Shown: positions 46,308 to 54,429 of the stretch, piece by piece
Layout of the letters: every line of letters begins with the position of its first letter
Position numbering within the stretch: position 1 is the stretch's first letter
Source: Paraburkholderia sejongensis
GTDB taxonomy: Bacteria; Pseudomonadota; Gammaproteobacteria; Burkholderiales; Burkholderiaceae
Length of the DNA: 64,000 bases
Direction of reading: 5' to 3'
Assembly (NCBI RefSeq): GCF_020880815.1
Contig: NZ_JAJITD010000004.1
Coordinates: 186,001 to 250,000 of the forward strand
Made by a program: the position numbers and the translations under genes
The notes under the pieces: model-generated
Database searches by the model: none
Told to the model about the DNA's origin: nothing
The model's input: the letters and a program-made list of their open reading frames with translations, nothing else

Positions 46308-47423
46308 ATGGACACCCGCTCAACCATGCGCGCAATGCGCGTTCACGAACCCGGCGGCCGCTTCGTGCTCGACACGATCCCGCGTCCTGAACTGCTGCGG
46401 CCGACCGACGTACTCGTCGACGTGAAGGCGTCCGGCGTGGTGCCGAACCTGCGCAACGTGATGAGCAATTACGGTGAGCGTGCTTACCTCACCGTGGCGG
46501 ATCTGCCCGCGATCTACGGGTTGGATGCAGCGGGCGTGGTTGCCGAGGTGGGCAGCGCGGTGACGGGCATCGTCCCGGGCGAACGCGTCTATATCAATCC
46601 GGGCCGTTCGTGCGGATCGTGCGACGCGTGCCGGACTGGCCAGCCGATCAACTGCGCGGCCTTTACGTTTCAGGGCTACTTCGGCTTCGGTCCGCAATCG
46701 AAAACGATGTACCGGCAATATCCGTACGGAGGCTTTAGCGAGTTCGCTACGGCGCCCGCTGACGGCCTCGTCAAGCTGCCCGAGGCCGTGAGCTTCGAGC
46801 AGGCCGCGCGTTTCGGCTATCTCGGCACCGCGTATTCGGGTTTGCGCAAGGCGGGCGTCGGCGCGGGTCGCACGGTGCTGATCGTAGGCGCAAGCGGCAC
46901 GCTGGGTCTTGGCGCCGTGCAGATCGCACGCGCAATGGGTGCGACGCGCATCCTGTGCGTGGCGCGCAACGAAGCGCTGCCCGCCCGTGTGGGCGCACTC
47001 GATCCTCAGCGTATCCGCACCTTTTCGTATGGGACGGGGTCGCTGGCTGACTGGGCCCGCGAGCAGACGGATGGTGTGGGTGTCGACGCCGTCATCGACG
47101 CGATCGCGCCAGGCGCGTCGCATCAGGTCACGCTCGACAGCATCGCGGCACTGCGGCGCGGTGGCCGGCTCGTCGAAATCGGCGCTATGACCGACCCGCT
47201 GCCGCTGAACCTGCACGAGATGATGTGCGCGCAGGTAAGTGTGATCGGCTCGCTGTGGTTCTCGGTTGCCGAAGGCCAGGACCTGGCGGAAATGGCCGCG
47301 GCCCGCACTCTCGATCTCGGCGTGTTCGAACACCACCGCTACTCGCTCGACCAGGCCAACGAGGCACTCGCGGAAGCAGAACAGCGCACCGGCGGCTTCG
47401 TCAACGTCGTCATCGTTCAATGA
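46308..47423 (+). CDS. Zinc-type alcohol dehydrogenase superfamily protein lacking catalytic zinc ligands
   Basis: A 371-aa MDR-superfamily oxidoreductase. The structural zinc site is complete (C102, C105, C108, C116 in RSCGSCDACRTGQPINC), and the NAD(P) site is VLIVGASGTLGLGAVQIA. The catalytic zinc site is not canonical: the usual Cys near residue 46 is Pro in SGVVPNLRN, and GHE reads GLD (71-73). It may therefore use another mechanism, such as a zinc-free quinone reductase-like or C-C bond reaction. It lies between the porin and cupin genes in the same unit. Confidence 0.88.
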   Translation: MDTRSTMRAMRVHEPGGRFVLDTIPRPELLRPTDVLVDVKASGVVPNLRNVMSNYGERAYLTVADLPAIYGLDAAGVVAEVGSAVTGIVPGERVYINPGRSCGSCDACRTGQPINCAAFTFQGYFGFGPQSKTMYRQYPYGGFSEFATAPADGLVKLPEAVSFEQAARFGYLGTAYSGLRKAGVGAGRTVLIVGASGTLGLGAVQIARAMGATRILCVARNEALPARVGALDPQRIRTFSYGTGSLADWAREQTDGVGVDAVIDAIAPGASHQVTLDSIAALRRGGRLVEIGAMTDPLPLNLHEMMCAQVSVIGSLWFSVAEGQDLAEMAAARTLDLGVFEHHRYSLDQANEALAEAEQRTGGFVNVVIVQ

Positions 47424-47451
47424 AACAGCCCGAGTCGAACAGGAGAGGATC

Positions 47452-47997
47452 ATGGTAAGACGCATCGTGACAGGCGAGCAGGACGGCAAGTCGGTATTCG
47501 TCTCCGATGGCCCCGTCGCCAATACGCACGACTATAAAGCTGTGCCCGGCTTCCAGACCACGCTGGCATGGGCAACGCTGCAGGGCATCGCGCCCCTGCC
47601 ACATGACGGCAACGATCCGGTGGTCGGCATCAAGTCTGTGGTGCCCGATCCGCATGGCACGCGCCTTCTCGTCGTGCAGTTCCCGCCCGACAGCTCGCTC
47701 GATTCCGCCGACTTCGACCCGGTTGCGGCCAGCGCGGAATACGCAGCGCATCTGCCCGGCCTCGCCGAGACATTCGAACCCGATGGCGCAGGCATGCACC
47801 GCACCGCATCGGTCGACTACGACATCATCGTTTGCGGCGAGCTGTGGCTCGAACTCGACGACGGCGAGATTCGCCACCTGAAGGCGGGCGACATCGTGAT
47901 CCAGAACGGTACGCGTCACGCGTGGCGCAATCGCGGCACTGTGCCGGCGGTGATGGTGGCGGTATTGATCGGCGCCGGAACGCCCGCCGCGCTGTAA
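47452..47997 (+). CDS. Cupin domain protein
   Basis: A 181-aa single-domain cupin. Barrel motifs are visible near residues 108-135 (GAGMHRTASVDYDIIVCGE) and 145-165 (LKAGDIVIQNGTRHAWRN), with probable metal His in GMHR and RHAW. Such proteins range from ring-cleavage-like dioxygenases to isomerases and regulators. AGGAGAGG lies just ahead of ATG 47452. It follows the dehydrogenase by 28 bp and precedes hemerythrin by 26 bp, so it is co-transcribed with pathway genes. Confidence 0.88.
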   Translation: MVRRIVTGEQDGKSVFVSDGPVANTHDYKAVPGFQTTLAWATLQGIAPLPHDGNDPVVGIKSVVPDPHGTRLLVVQFPPDSSLDSADFDPVAASAEYAAHLPGLAETFEPDGAGMHRTASVDYDIIVCGELWLELDDGEIRHLKAGDIVIQNGTRHAWRNRGTVPAVMVAVLIGAGTPAAL

Positions 47998-48023
47998 CGG
48001 CAAATCAAGTGGGAGGGCAAACG

Positions 48024-48521
48024 ATGAGTCAGCAAGCAGAACATCCGCACGACGGGCCGCCCAGGGCTGCACGCGCCGAAACGCTGGAATGGAGCGATGC
48101 GATGTTGCTCGGCCATGCGCCGATGGATGCCGCGCATGAAGAGTTTGTCGAAGTGGTGACGGCGCTCGCCGGCTGTACGCAGCATACGGCGCTGGCCTGC
48201 CTGCGGGCGGTCCGGGCGCATCTGCTGTCCCACTTCGCAGTCGAGCAGGAATGGATGCAGAAGACGGATTTCCCCGCCGCCGATTGCCATCTTGACGAGC
48301 ATCAGCGGGTGCTGGATGCCGTCGAGAAGGTCAACGCGCTCGCAGCGGTCGGCGAGGTGGGGCTGCAGGACATCAAGCGTCTCGCGCAGGCGTTGGCGGA
48401 CTGGTTTCCTGGGCATGCCGACTATATGGATTCAGCGTTGTCGGCGTGGGTCAACAAAAAGATGCATGGGGGCGCCCCTGTCGTTTTGCGACGCCATGTG
48501 CAGGTGGCCGAAGTGGCCTGA
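48024..48521 (+). CDS. Bacteriohemerythrin-like oxygen-binding protein
   Basis: A 165-aa four-helix-bundle protein with all seven di-iron ligands in place: H38 (DAAHEE), H70 and E74 (SHFAVEQEWM), H89 and H93 (HLDEHQ), H131 and D136 (GHADYMD). It is cytosolic, single-domain, with no signalling domain. Bacteriohemerythrins bind O2 reversibly, and in methanotrophs one delivers O2 to a membrane oxygenase. Here the gene is inside an operon with Rieske oxygenases, so O2 supply or protection is a reasonable guess. GGGAGGG precedes ATG 48024. Confidence 0.93.
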   Translation: MSQQAEHPHDGPPRAARAETLEWSDAMLLGHAPMDAAHEEFVEVVTALAGCTQHTALACLRAVRAHLLSHFAVEQEWMQKTDFPAADCHLDEHQRVLDAVEKVNALAAVGEVGLQDIKRLAQALADWFPGHADYMDSALSAWVNKKMHGGAPVVLRRHVQVAEVA

Positions 48522-48541
48522 ACAAAGTGAAGGAGCTAAAC

Positions 48542-49285
48542 ATGATCATGAAAGACAAGGTGGGACTCGTAACGGGCGGTGGCTCGGGCATGGGGCGCGC
48601 GGCAGCGCTCGCGCTGGCGCGCGAGGGTGCGATCGTCGTGCTCGCTGGACGGGGTGAAGCAAAGCTCGCGGCCGTGCGCGATGAAATCCGGCACGCCGGA
48701 GGCCGGGCGGAAATCCGCCCGGCCGACGCATCGCGTCGCGAGGATAACGAGGCGCTCGTCGCGTTCGTCGAGTCGCGCTTCGGCAGGCTCGATTTCGCCT
48801 TCAACAACGCGGGCGGCCACGCGGACTTCAAGCCGATCGACCAGACGTCGGTCGAAGAGTCGGAGTGGGTGATCGATCTGAACTTCAAGGGCGTCTACTA
48901 CGGCGTCAAGTATCAGATTGAAGCGATGCTGCGTGCGGGCGGCGGCGCGATAGTCAATAACGCGTCGATCTTCGGCTTGCGTGGGATGAACGGCATCGCT
49001 CACTACGTTGCGAGCAAGCACGCTGTAGTCGGTCTGACACGCGCGGTCGCGAAAGAGTACGCCGGCAGCGGTATCCGCATTAACGCGGTGTGTCCGGGCG
49101 CAACCGAGACGCCGAACTACATGCACTCGACCAACGGCGACGTGCACCTGCTCGACGACATGATTCCGATGCGTCGCATCGGCCAGCCCCATGAGGTCGC
49201 CGACGCGGTGCTGTGGCTGCTATCCGACAAGGCGGCCTACGTGACGGGTACCACTCTTTCCGTCGACGGTGGCATGACGACCTGA
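48542..49285 (+). CDS. Short-chain dehydrogenase/reductase
   Basis: A 247-aa classical SDR. NAD(P) motif TGGGSGMG (11-18), structural NNAGG near 88-92, catalytic Ser142, Tyr155 and Lys159 (YVASK), and a C-terminal PMRRIGQPHEVADAVLWLLSD. It oxidises or reduces a hydroxyl/keto group; an arene diol or alcohol product of the oxygenases is a likely substrate, by context. AAGGAG lies 6 nt before ATG 48542. A second in-frame ATG at 48548 is possible. Confidence 0.93.
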   Translation: MIMKDKVGLVTGGGSGMGRAAALALAREGAIVVLAGRGEAKLAAVRDEIRHAGGRAEIRPADASRREDNEALVAFVESRFGRLDFAFNNAGGHADFKPIDQTSVEESEWVIDLNFKGVYYGVKYQIEAMLRAGGGAIVNNASIFGLRGMNGIAHYVASKHAVVGLTRAVAKEYAGSGIRINAVCPGATETPNYMHSTNGDVHLLDDMIPMRRIGQPHEVADAVLWLLSDKAAYVTGTTLSVDGGMTT

Positions 49286-49325
49286 ACGACAGTTTCTGGC
49301 GCACGGGACACAAGGAGATAGAGCG

Positions 49326-49691
49326 ATGAAATCGGATCGTGCAGCACGGTACATCGGCGGCGCGCTTATCGCGCTGATGGCGTTCGGCGCGTACGCGCAG
49401 GGCGGCAGCGAGCTGGCTTCGACGCCCGCAGCGAGCGCGGCTCCGGGTGAGAGCAAAGGCGCGAGGCGAGCGGCAAACCGGCTGCTGCAGAACAAAGTGC
49501 GCCGCGCGCTGGCCCACGAAAAGGGCCTCAACGCTTCAGGCATTGCGGTGCGCGCCCGTGACGGCGCGGTCGCTTTGCAGGGTTGGGTGCCGGAGCAGTC
49601 GCAACTCCAGCTTGCGTTGCGCACGGCGCAAGGTGTGCCCGGTGTCGTGTCGGTGAGCAACCAGTTGACCATACGACCGGTTGGACAGTGA
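49326..49691 (+). CDS. Small exported BON-like domain protein
   Basis: A 121-aa protein with a Sec signal (hydrophobic IGGALIALMAFGAYA, cleavage before QGG). After a Ser/Ala-rich linker, residues 48-118 form a BON-like alpha/beta unit: LQNKVRRALAHEKGLNASGIAVRARDGAVALQGWV followed by VPGVVSVSNQLTI (two stretches of one domain). BON domains bind phospholipids or other envelope parts. It lies between the SDR and permease genes in the same direction, and its role in the pathway is obscure; the assignment rests on the pattern only. Confidence 0.68.
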   Translation: MKSDRAARYIGGALIALMAFGAYAQGGSELASTPAASAAPGESKGARRAANRLLQNKVRRALAHEKGLNASGIAVRARDGAVALQGWVPEQSQLQLALRTAQGVPGVVSVSNQLTIRPVGQ

Positions 49692-49904
49692 GCAGTCGTC
49701 CCGTGCGAGCGATCGGGCGTTGAACGGTTACGCCCGGGACGACGAACCAACAAGGATCAGTGGTTTGAGTGAGTGCCGGGCGGCACCGGGGAAAAGCTTT
49801 TCGAACGTGATCGGTAAATGAGGCGCGCAAGCGGATCCTGCTTTCTATCAGTTATACGAACTAAACATTTGTTCCGCCGAAGGGCCGAACGTTTGGAGAT
49901 AGTC

Positions 49905-51263
49905 ATGCCTGACACGATTGAATTGGCGCAGCAAGGCGAGGTCGATATTTCGACTGTCCGGATGACGGACAGCTCGCGCATGCCGAAGTTCGCGCTCACG
50001 ATGGCCTGGTGGGCGTTGTGCAGCGCGATGGTGTATCTGATCATCGGCGCAACACTGGCGCTTTACTACGGCACGACCAACGCGCTGATCGGGATGCTGA
50101 TGTCGGTGATCGTTTATTCCGCCGTGAACTATGTACTGACGAACCATGCGATCCGCACGGGTCTTTCCGTCTCGCTTTTTTCCCGCGTGCTGTTCGGCAG
50201 CGCGGGCGCGGCGCTGGCCACACTGATATTCGCGGCAACGGTCATCTACTACACCGTGTTTGAGAGTTCGGTCATTGCGGTAGCCTTGAACACTCTCTTT
50301 CCGTCCGTTTCCTACCCATTGGCGTGCCTGATCGTGGTCGCCTACAGCGTACCGCTGGTCTTCGGCAGCGTGCAGAACTGGCTCGACAAGCTCAACGGAG
50401 TGCTGCTGCCTTTCTACGCGGTGGGCTTGATCGCAGCCGTCGCAATCGCGACGACAGCGCATGGCTATAGTCCGGCATGGATGCATTTCGGCGAGTCGCC
50501 AACAGGACCCGCCGCGTCGAATGGCTGGTGGAACTGCTTCGTCTATTACATGGGCGTCTGGCTCTTCATGCTCGCCGCGTTCGACTTTGCCCGTTTCGGC
50601 AAAAAGGAGCATGCCCGCTACCACAGCCTGATTAACTTCGGCATGCCGTTCTGGATTGTCACGTTCGTGGTCAACGGCGTCGTGGGGATCTATCTCGTCA
50701 GCACGATGCAAGGGCAAAGCACACTGTCCGAGGTGTCGGTGGTACTCGCGCTGCTCAAGTTAATGGGGCTGTGGGGATTCGGGTTTCTCGTCGTCACGCA
50801 GACGCGCATTAATACTGCCAATTACTATCTCGCGACAATCAACACCCAGGCACTGTTCGAAGCGGGGCTCGGCCTGAAGCTGCCGAAATTCGTCTGGACG
50901 ATAGTCGTCGGCGCAATCGTGTACGCGCTGATGCTGTCCGGCATTTTCTCGAAGCTGCTGCTCGCTCTCGCGTATCAAGGGGTGTTTGTCGTCGCGTGGG
51001 TGGCGGTGGCGCTCGCTCATATCCTCTCGCACAAATCGGAGCGGACTTCCGACGACGCAGTGGAAGGGGCGCTGCGCGACGCGCCGACTTTCAACGTAGG
51101 CGGACTGGTTGCGTGGTTTGCCGGTGTCGCGGCGGGCATTGGCTTGATGAGCGGACCGGAATCGATCCACTCATTCTCCGCACCCGCAACGTTCGTGATC
51201 TCGGTCGCGGCGTACCTGACGGTATCGGCGTACGCGAAGCGGTCCATTCCGGTTGGCACGTGA
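49905..51263 (+). CDS. NCS1-type permease (purine-cytosine/allantoin permease family)
   Basis: Inner-membrane symporter of 452 aa with about 12 helices. The opening WWALCSAMVYLIIGATLALYYGT and GLSVSLFSRVLFGSAGA are family-like, with WLDKLNGVLLPFYAVGLIAAV and VTQTRINTANYYLATIN in the middle. NCS1 members carry nucleobases, hydantoins, allantoin or pyridoxine, all N-heterocycles or ureides; this fits a pathway containing CarAa/OxoO-like oxygenases and amide hydrolases. ATG 49905 has GGAG 8 nt upstream; the ORF start at 49818 has no site. Confidence 0.88.
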   Translation: MPDTIELAQQGEVDISTVRMTDSSRMPKFALTMAWWALCSAMVYLIIGATLALYYGTTNALIGMLMSVIVYSAVNYVLTNHAIRTGLSVSLFSRVLFGSAGAALATLIFAATVIYYTVFESSVIAVALNTLFPSVSYPLACLIVVAYSVPLVFGSVQNWLDKLNGVLLPFYAVGLIAAVAIATTAHGYSPAWMHFGESPTGPAASNGWWNCFVYYMGVWLFMLAAFDFARFGKKEHARYHSLINFGMPFWIVTFVVNGVVGIYLVSTMQGQSTLSEVSVVLALLKLMGLWGFGFLVVTQTRINTANYYLATINTQALFEAGLGLKLPKFVWTIVVGAIVYALMLSGIFSKLLLALAYQGVFVVAWVAVALAHILSHKSERTSDDAVEGALRDAPTFNVGGLVAWFAGVAAGIGLMSGPESIHSFSAPATFVISVAAYLTVSAYAKRSIPVGT

Positions 51264-51384
51264 TCACGCATCAGGCTTCGATAACGGCCGGGGCGTTTCA
51301 GCCCGGCTTGCCCTGACCGGTTTGGTCAACGGGGCTGTGCTTACGACAAGTCCGCAGCCCGTGATTTCATCAAGGAGAGAGATA

Positions 51385-52698
51385 ATGTCAGATCCGACGA
51401 TCATCCGCCGCCGTACGGTCAGCAGCGGCAACAGTGGTGCATCGACTCAGTATCAGCCCTACAAGGACGCTGCGTGGGGCTTCGTCAATCACTGGTATCC
51501 GGCGCTTTTCAGCCACGAGTTGGTGGAGGACCAGGTGGAAGGCGTGCAGATATGCGGTATTCCGATCGTTTTGCGGCGCGCGAACGGCAAGGTTCACGCG
51601 CTCAAGGATCAATGTCTGCACCGTGGCGTTCGCCTTTCCGAAAAGCCGACGTGTTTCAACAAGAAGACGATCTCGTGCTGGTACCACGGCTTCACGTTCG
51701 ATCTCGAAAGCGGCAGGCTCGCGACCATCGTAGCGAATCCGGAAGACAAGCTGATCGGCACGGTCGGTATTACCTCTTATCCTGTCCACGAGGTTGCAGG
51801 GATGATCTTCGTCTTCGTGCGCGACGACGATTTCCCGCTCGCGGACGTGCCGCCGCTCGAACAGGATCTGCCGGTGCGCTTTCCGAAGCATAGCGACCGT
51901 TACCCGCACCCACTGTGGCCGGCCGTGCCCAGTCTGCTCGACGAGAACGCGGTGGCGATGGGCATTCACCGTATCGGCTTCACGAACTGGCGGATTGCGT
52001 GCGAGAACGGCATCGACAATGCCCATCTGCTGCTGCACAAGGACAACAGCATCATTCACGCGATGGAATGGGTCCTGCCGCTTGGCCTGTTGCCAAGCGG
52101 CGAAGACTGCGTGGAAGTCCTCGAAGACCCGGAAGGTCCCAAGGGGATGCTGCAATGGCTCGGCACGGACAAGTGGCAACCGGTGCTGGAAAACAAGGAG
52201 CTTGGGCTGAAAGTCCCTGGACTCGTAGGCCGACCCTATCGTACTTCCATTGTGCTGCCGGGGCTCGTTGCGGTCGAGAACTGGCCGGGCGAGCATATGG
52301 CGCAACTGGAATGGTTCGTGCCCATTACCGACGACACGCACGAGTACTGGGAGGTGATCGTGCGCGTTTGCAATACGCCTGAGGAACTGGCAGCGCACAA
52401 GTACCGCTACGAGCGTGTCTACGAGCCGCTGGCACTGCACGGCTTCAACGACTGCGATATTTACGCGCGTGAGTCGATGGAAGATTTTTACGGCGACGGC
52501 ACAGGTTGGGAAAACGAAAAGATGGTTGCAACGGACATTTCAGCCGTCACCTGGCGCAAGGTGGCATCGCGATGGAATCGCGGCATCGCGAAACCGGGCC
52601 GAGGTGTGCCGGGCGCACGAAAGGACAGCAGCCTGCGCTTCAAGCGCGCGGCGGACGGCAAGCGAATCAGCTATAAGACGGAGCAGATCGAAGACTGA
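51385..52698 (+). CDS. Rieske non-heme iron oxygenase 2, paralogue of oxygenase 1
   Basis: A 437-aa oxygenase, colinear with oxygenase 1 over its whole length but about 12 residues shorter at the N-terminus. Rieske ligands C77, H79, C98, H101; mononuclear iron H214 and H218 plus the Asp in NDCDIYARESM. Both copies are clearly homologous and both lack a beta subunit. No reductase lies beside this copy. AAGGAGAGA lies just before ATG 51385. The pair may oxidise successive intermediates or related substrates, or be a recent duplication; which cannot be told here. Confidence 0.92.
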   Translation: MSDPTIIRRRTVSSGNSGASTQYQPYKDAAWGFVNHWYPALFSHELVEDQVEGVQICGIPIVLRRANGKVHALKDQCLHRGVRLSEKPTCFNKKTISCWYHGFTFDLESGRLATIVANPEDKLIGTVGITSYPVHEVAGMIFVFVRDDDFPLADVPPLEQDLPVRFPKHSDRYPHPLWPAVPSLLDENAVAMGIHRIGFTNWRIACENGIDNAHLLLHKDNSIIHAMEWVLPLGLLPSGEDCVEVLEDPEGPKGMLQWLGTDKWQPVLENKELGLKVPGLVGRPYRTSIVLPGLVAVENWPGEHMAQLEWFVPITDDTHEYWEVIVRVCNTPEELAAHKYRYERVYEPLALHGFNDCDIYARESMEDFYGDGTGWENEKMVATDISAVTWRKVASRWNRGIAKPGRGVPGARKDSSLRFKRAADGKRISYKTEQIED

Positions 52699-52750
52699 AC
52701 CGTGCCTTGTATCCCTTCCCCGGACGTTGTGCCGGGGAGAGGGCCCTTCA

Positions 52751-53359
52751 TCAAGGCAGGTCCCGTTCGGTTCGGTTTTTTTTCCGCTTTATCGCGCTTT
52801 GCGTCGATCCGGTGGCCGGGGCAAGCTGCTCGGTTTGCGAGGTGATGGTGGCGGCGTCGCGAGCCGCTTCATCATAGATCCCGGTAAGAAGAGACATGAA
52901 GCGCGCGTAGCGCTCGAACTTCTCGTCGGGGTCGCTAATTTCCCCGAGGCGCTGGATCAGTATCTCGTTTCTGACCTTGTAATACTCGTCCGTCAACCGA
53001 ATCCCCAGATCGCTCGCACGATAAAGGTAGGTTTTGCTGCTCTTGTCCTGCTGCTTTTCGATCAGTCCTGCGGTTTCCAGCTTTCTGAGGCTGTACTGGA
53101 TATTTGGAATATCGTCGCGATTCATTAATCGTCCGATCATCGCGCTCGTCTTGGGTCGGTTCTGCATACGGATGACATGAAGGATCACGTGCTCCTGATG
53201 TTTGAGGTCGACATTCGCAGTGATCGCAACGATGCCGGTTGCGAGAACGAAGCGAGTGAAGGACTCGTAAAAACGGATCAGTGACCACTCAAACTCAGCG
53301 ATCTTGAACTCGGTGTCAGACTTTGCGAGATGCCACGATCGGTAGAACTTGGGTTCCAT
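52751..53359 (-). CDS. MarR-like winged-helix regulator, paralogue 2
   Basis: A 202-aa protein closely related to the regulator at 38918-39490 (common RSWHLAKSDTE/RGWHLAKSGTE opening, LMNRDDIPNIQYSLRKLE recognition region, ARFMSLLTGIYDEAARD). The C-terminal 20 residues are basic (KRKKNR) and specific to this copy. It is convergent with oxygenase 2 and transcribed away from it. Direct TGTCAATC repeats lie in its own upstream region. The two paralogues may bind the same operators, perhaps as heterodimers or in response to different ligands. Confidence 0.88.
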   Translation of the reverse strand: MEPKFYRSWHLAKSDTEFKIAEFEWSLIRFYESFTRFVLATGIVAITANVDLKHQEHVILHVIRMQNRPKTSAMIGRLMNRDDIPNIQYSLRKLETAGLIEKQQDKSSKTYLYRASDLGIRLTDEYYKVRNEILIQRLGEISDPDEKFERYARFMSLLTGIYDEAARDAATITSQTEQLAPATGSTQSAIKRKKNRTERDLP

Positions 53360-53667
53360 TGCTTGACTCGCTCAAAATTGTCGATGGGAAGTGACGGCTC
53401 CCCGGTTCGGCCGTCTGGCATCACCGGCATCGCGAGACAATTTCGTGTGCGTGAGGACTTGCTGCGGCGAGGTGATGTCAATCAATTGTCAATCGACAAT
53501 ATATTTAATCACACTGGATGATCTACCAATTTCCGAAAAATTTCTGCCGACGTTGGGGTGTCCGGGATTGTTTGCGTAAGCTCATTGTCGGCTTGCCCGG
53601 ATTGGGGCTAGTTCACATCCTGCAAACCGGGGCCGAGAACCTATCCCTATAGAGACGCGAAGTCGTA
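53360..53667. other. Intergenic region upstream of MarR paralogue 2
   Basis: About 310 bases with no supported gene. It holds the TGTCAATC direct repeats, a weak -10 (TATATT on the minus strand, 53499-53504) and the downstream end of the maleate-isomerase-like gene. Nothing else is recognisable. Confidence 0.45.
53477..53495. promoter_or_regulatory. Direct repeat TGTCAATC-AAT-TGTCAATC, putative MarR operator
   Basis: Two identical 8-mers at 11-bp spacing (one helical turn), just downstream of a possible minus-strand -10 (53499-53504) and overlapping ATTGTC...GACAAT. The GATTGACA core on the minus strand matches the AATTGAC core at 44824-44838. Suits autoregulation. Confidence 0.45.
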
Positions 53668-54381
53668 TCAGTCGAACGCACCTGCGAGCAGCGCCCCATA
53701 GCCGCGCGGCCGATCGGCGAGTCCGAGCGTGCGCAAGCAATGCCACAGCAGCGCCTGGTTGCTGGTCACGACCGGTTTGCCGCGCGCTTCGATGGCGCCG
53801 ATGACCGGCGCCAACTGAATCCCCGCGCAACTGATCAGGAACGCGTCCGCATCGGCGAGATCGACGCGGTTGGCGAGCGCCGCCCAATGTTCCGGCGGCA
53901 ACATGCCTTGCTCGACCGGCGTGGACTGCGGGTCCGAAATTTCACTGACGATCTCGATGCCGGCGCGCGCGAGGAACGCACTTTCCATCTCGACGACCTC
54001 GGCCGGGTAGGGTGTCAGCAACGCAATGCGTTTCGCGCCGCAGGCGGCCAGCGCGGCGAGCACAGCGTCGGTGGTGGTGACCGAGCGAATGCCGGTTGCG
54101 GCAAGAATGCGCGCGTTGATCGCGTCAGCGCCGACCGCCATGCTCGCGGCCGTGCAGTTCATGGCGATGAGCTCGACGGCGGCCGTGGCGAGCAGGCCGG
54201 CGTGCTTTTCCACCTCGGCGACGACAGCGGTATCGCTCTCCAGCGAGGTCCGCGAGAAAGGCATGCGCGTGGTGACGAACTGAACTCCCTCGGGCGCCAT
54301 CAATTGCACTTCGAAGTCGCACAACCCTCCGGACGGATACAGATGCCCAATGCGTGCCCGAGTTCCAAAGCCGAGACTCAT
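53668..54381 (-). CDS. Asp/Glu racemase superfamily enzyme, maleate isomerase/arylmalonate decarboxylase type
   Basis: A 237-aa cytosolic enzyme. Two cysteines at the positions used by racemases and maleate isomerases are present: Cys76 in AMNCTAASM and Cys185 in LISCAGIQ. Arylmalonate decarboxylase has only the second, so an isomerase or racemase is favoured. Maleate cis-trans isomerase works at the end of nicotinate-type pathways, giving fumarate. The gene lies downstream of an aromatic-acid symporter on the same strand, 49 bp away, and is likely co-transcribed with it. Confidence 0.85.
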   Translation of the reverse strand: MSLGFGTRARIGHLYPSGGLCDFEVQLMAPEGVQFVTTRMPFSRTSLESDTAVVAEVEKHAGLLATAAVELIAMNCTAASMAVGADAINARILAATGIRSVTTTDAVLAALAACGAKRIALLTPYPAEVVEMESAFLARAGIEIVSEISDPQSTPVEQGMLPPEHWAALANRVDLADADAFLISCAGIQLAPVIGAIEARGKPVVTSNQALLWHCLRTLGLADRPRGYGALLAGAFD

Positions 54382-54429
54382 AACCAGTACCTTTAACCGA
54401 GAAGCAAATTGCCGGGGCGAGTGCGAGGG

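Noticed and set aside
49714..49736. Hairpin CGGGCGT...ACGCCCG after the BON-like gene
   Set aside because: No T-run follows, so it is not a convincing terminator.
52717..52738. Hairpin TCCCCGG...CCGGGGA between oxygenase 2 and MarR paralogue 2
   Set aside because: Short stem without a T-run on either strand; may help termination of convergent genes but is not supported.
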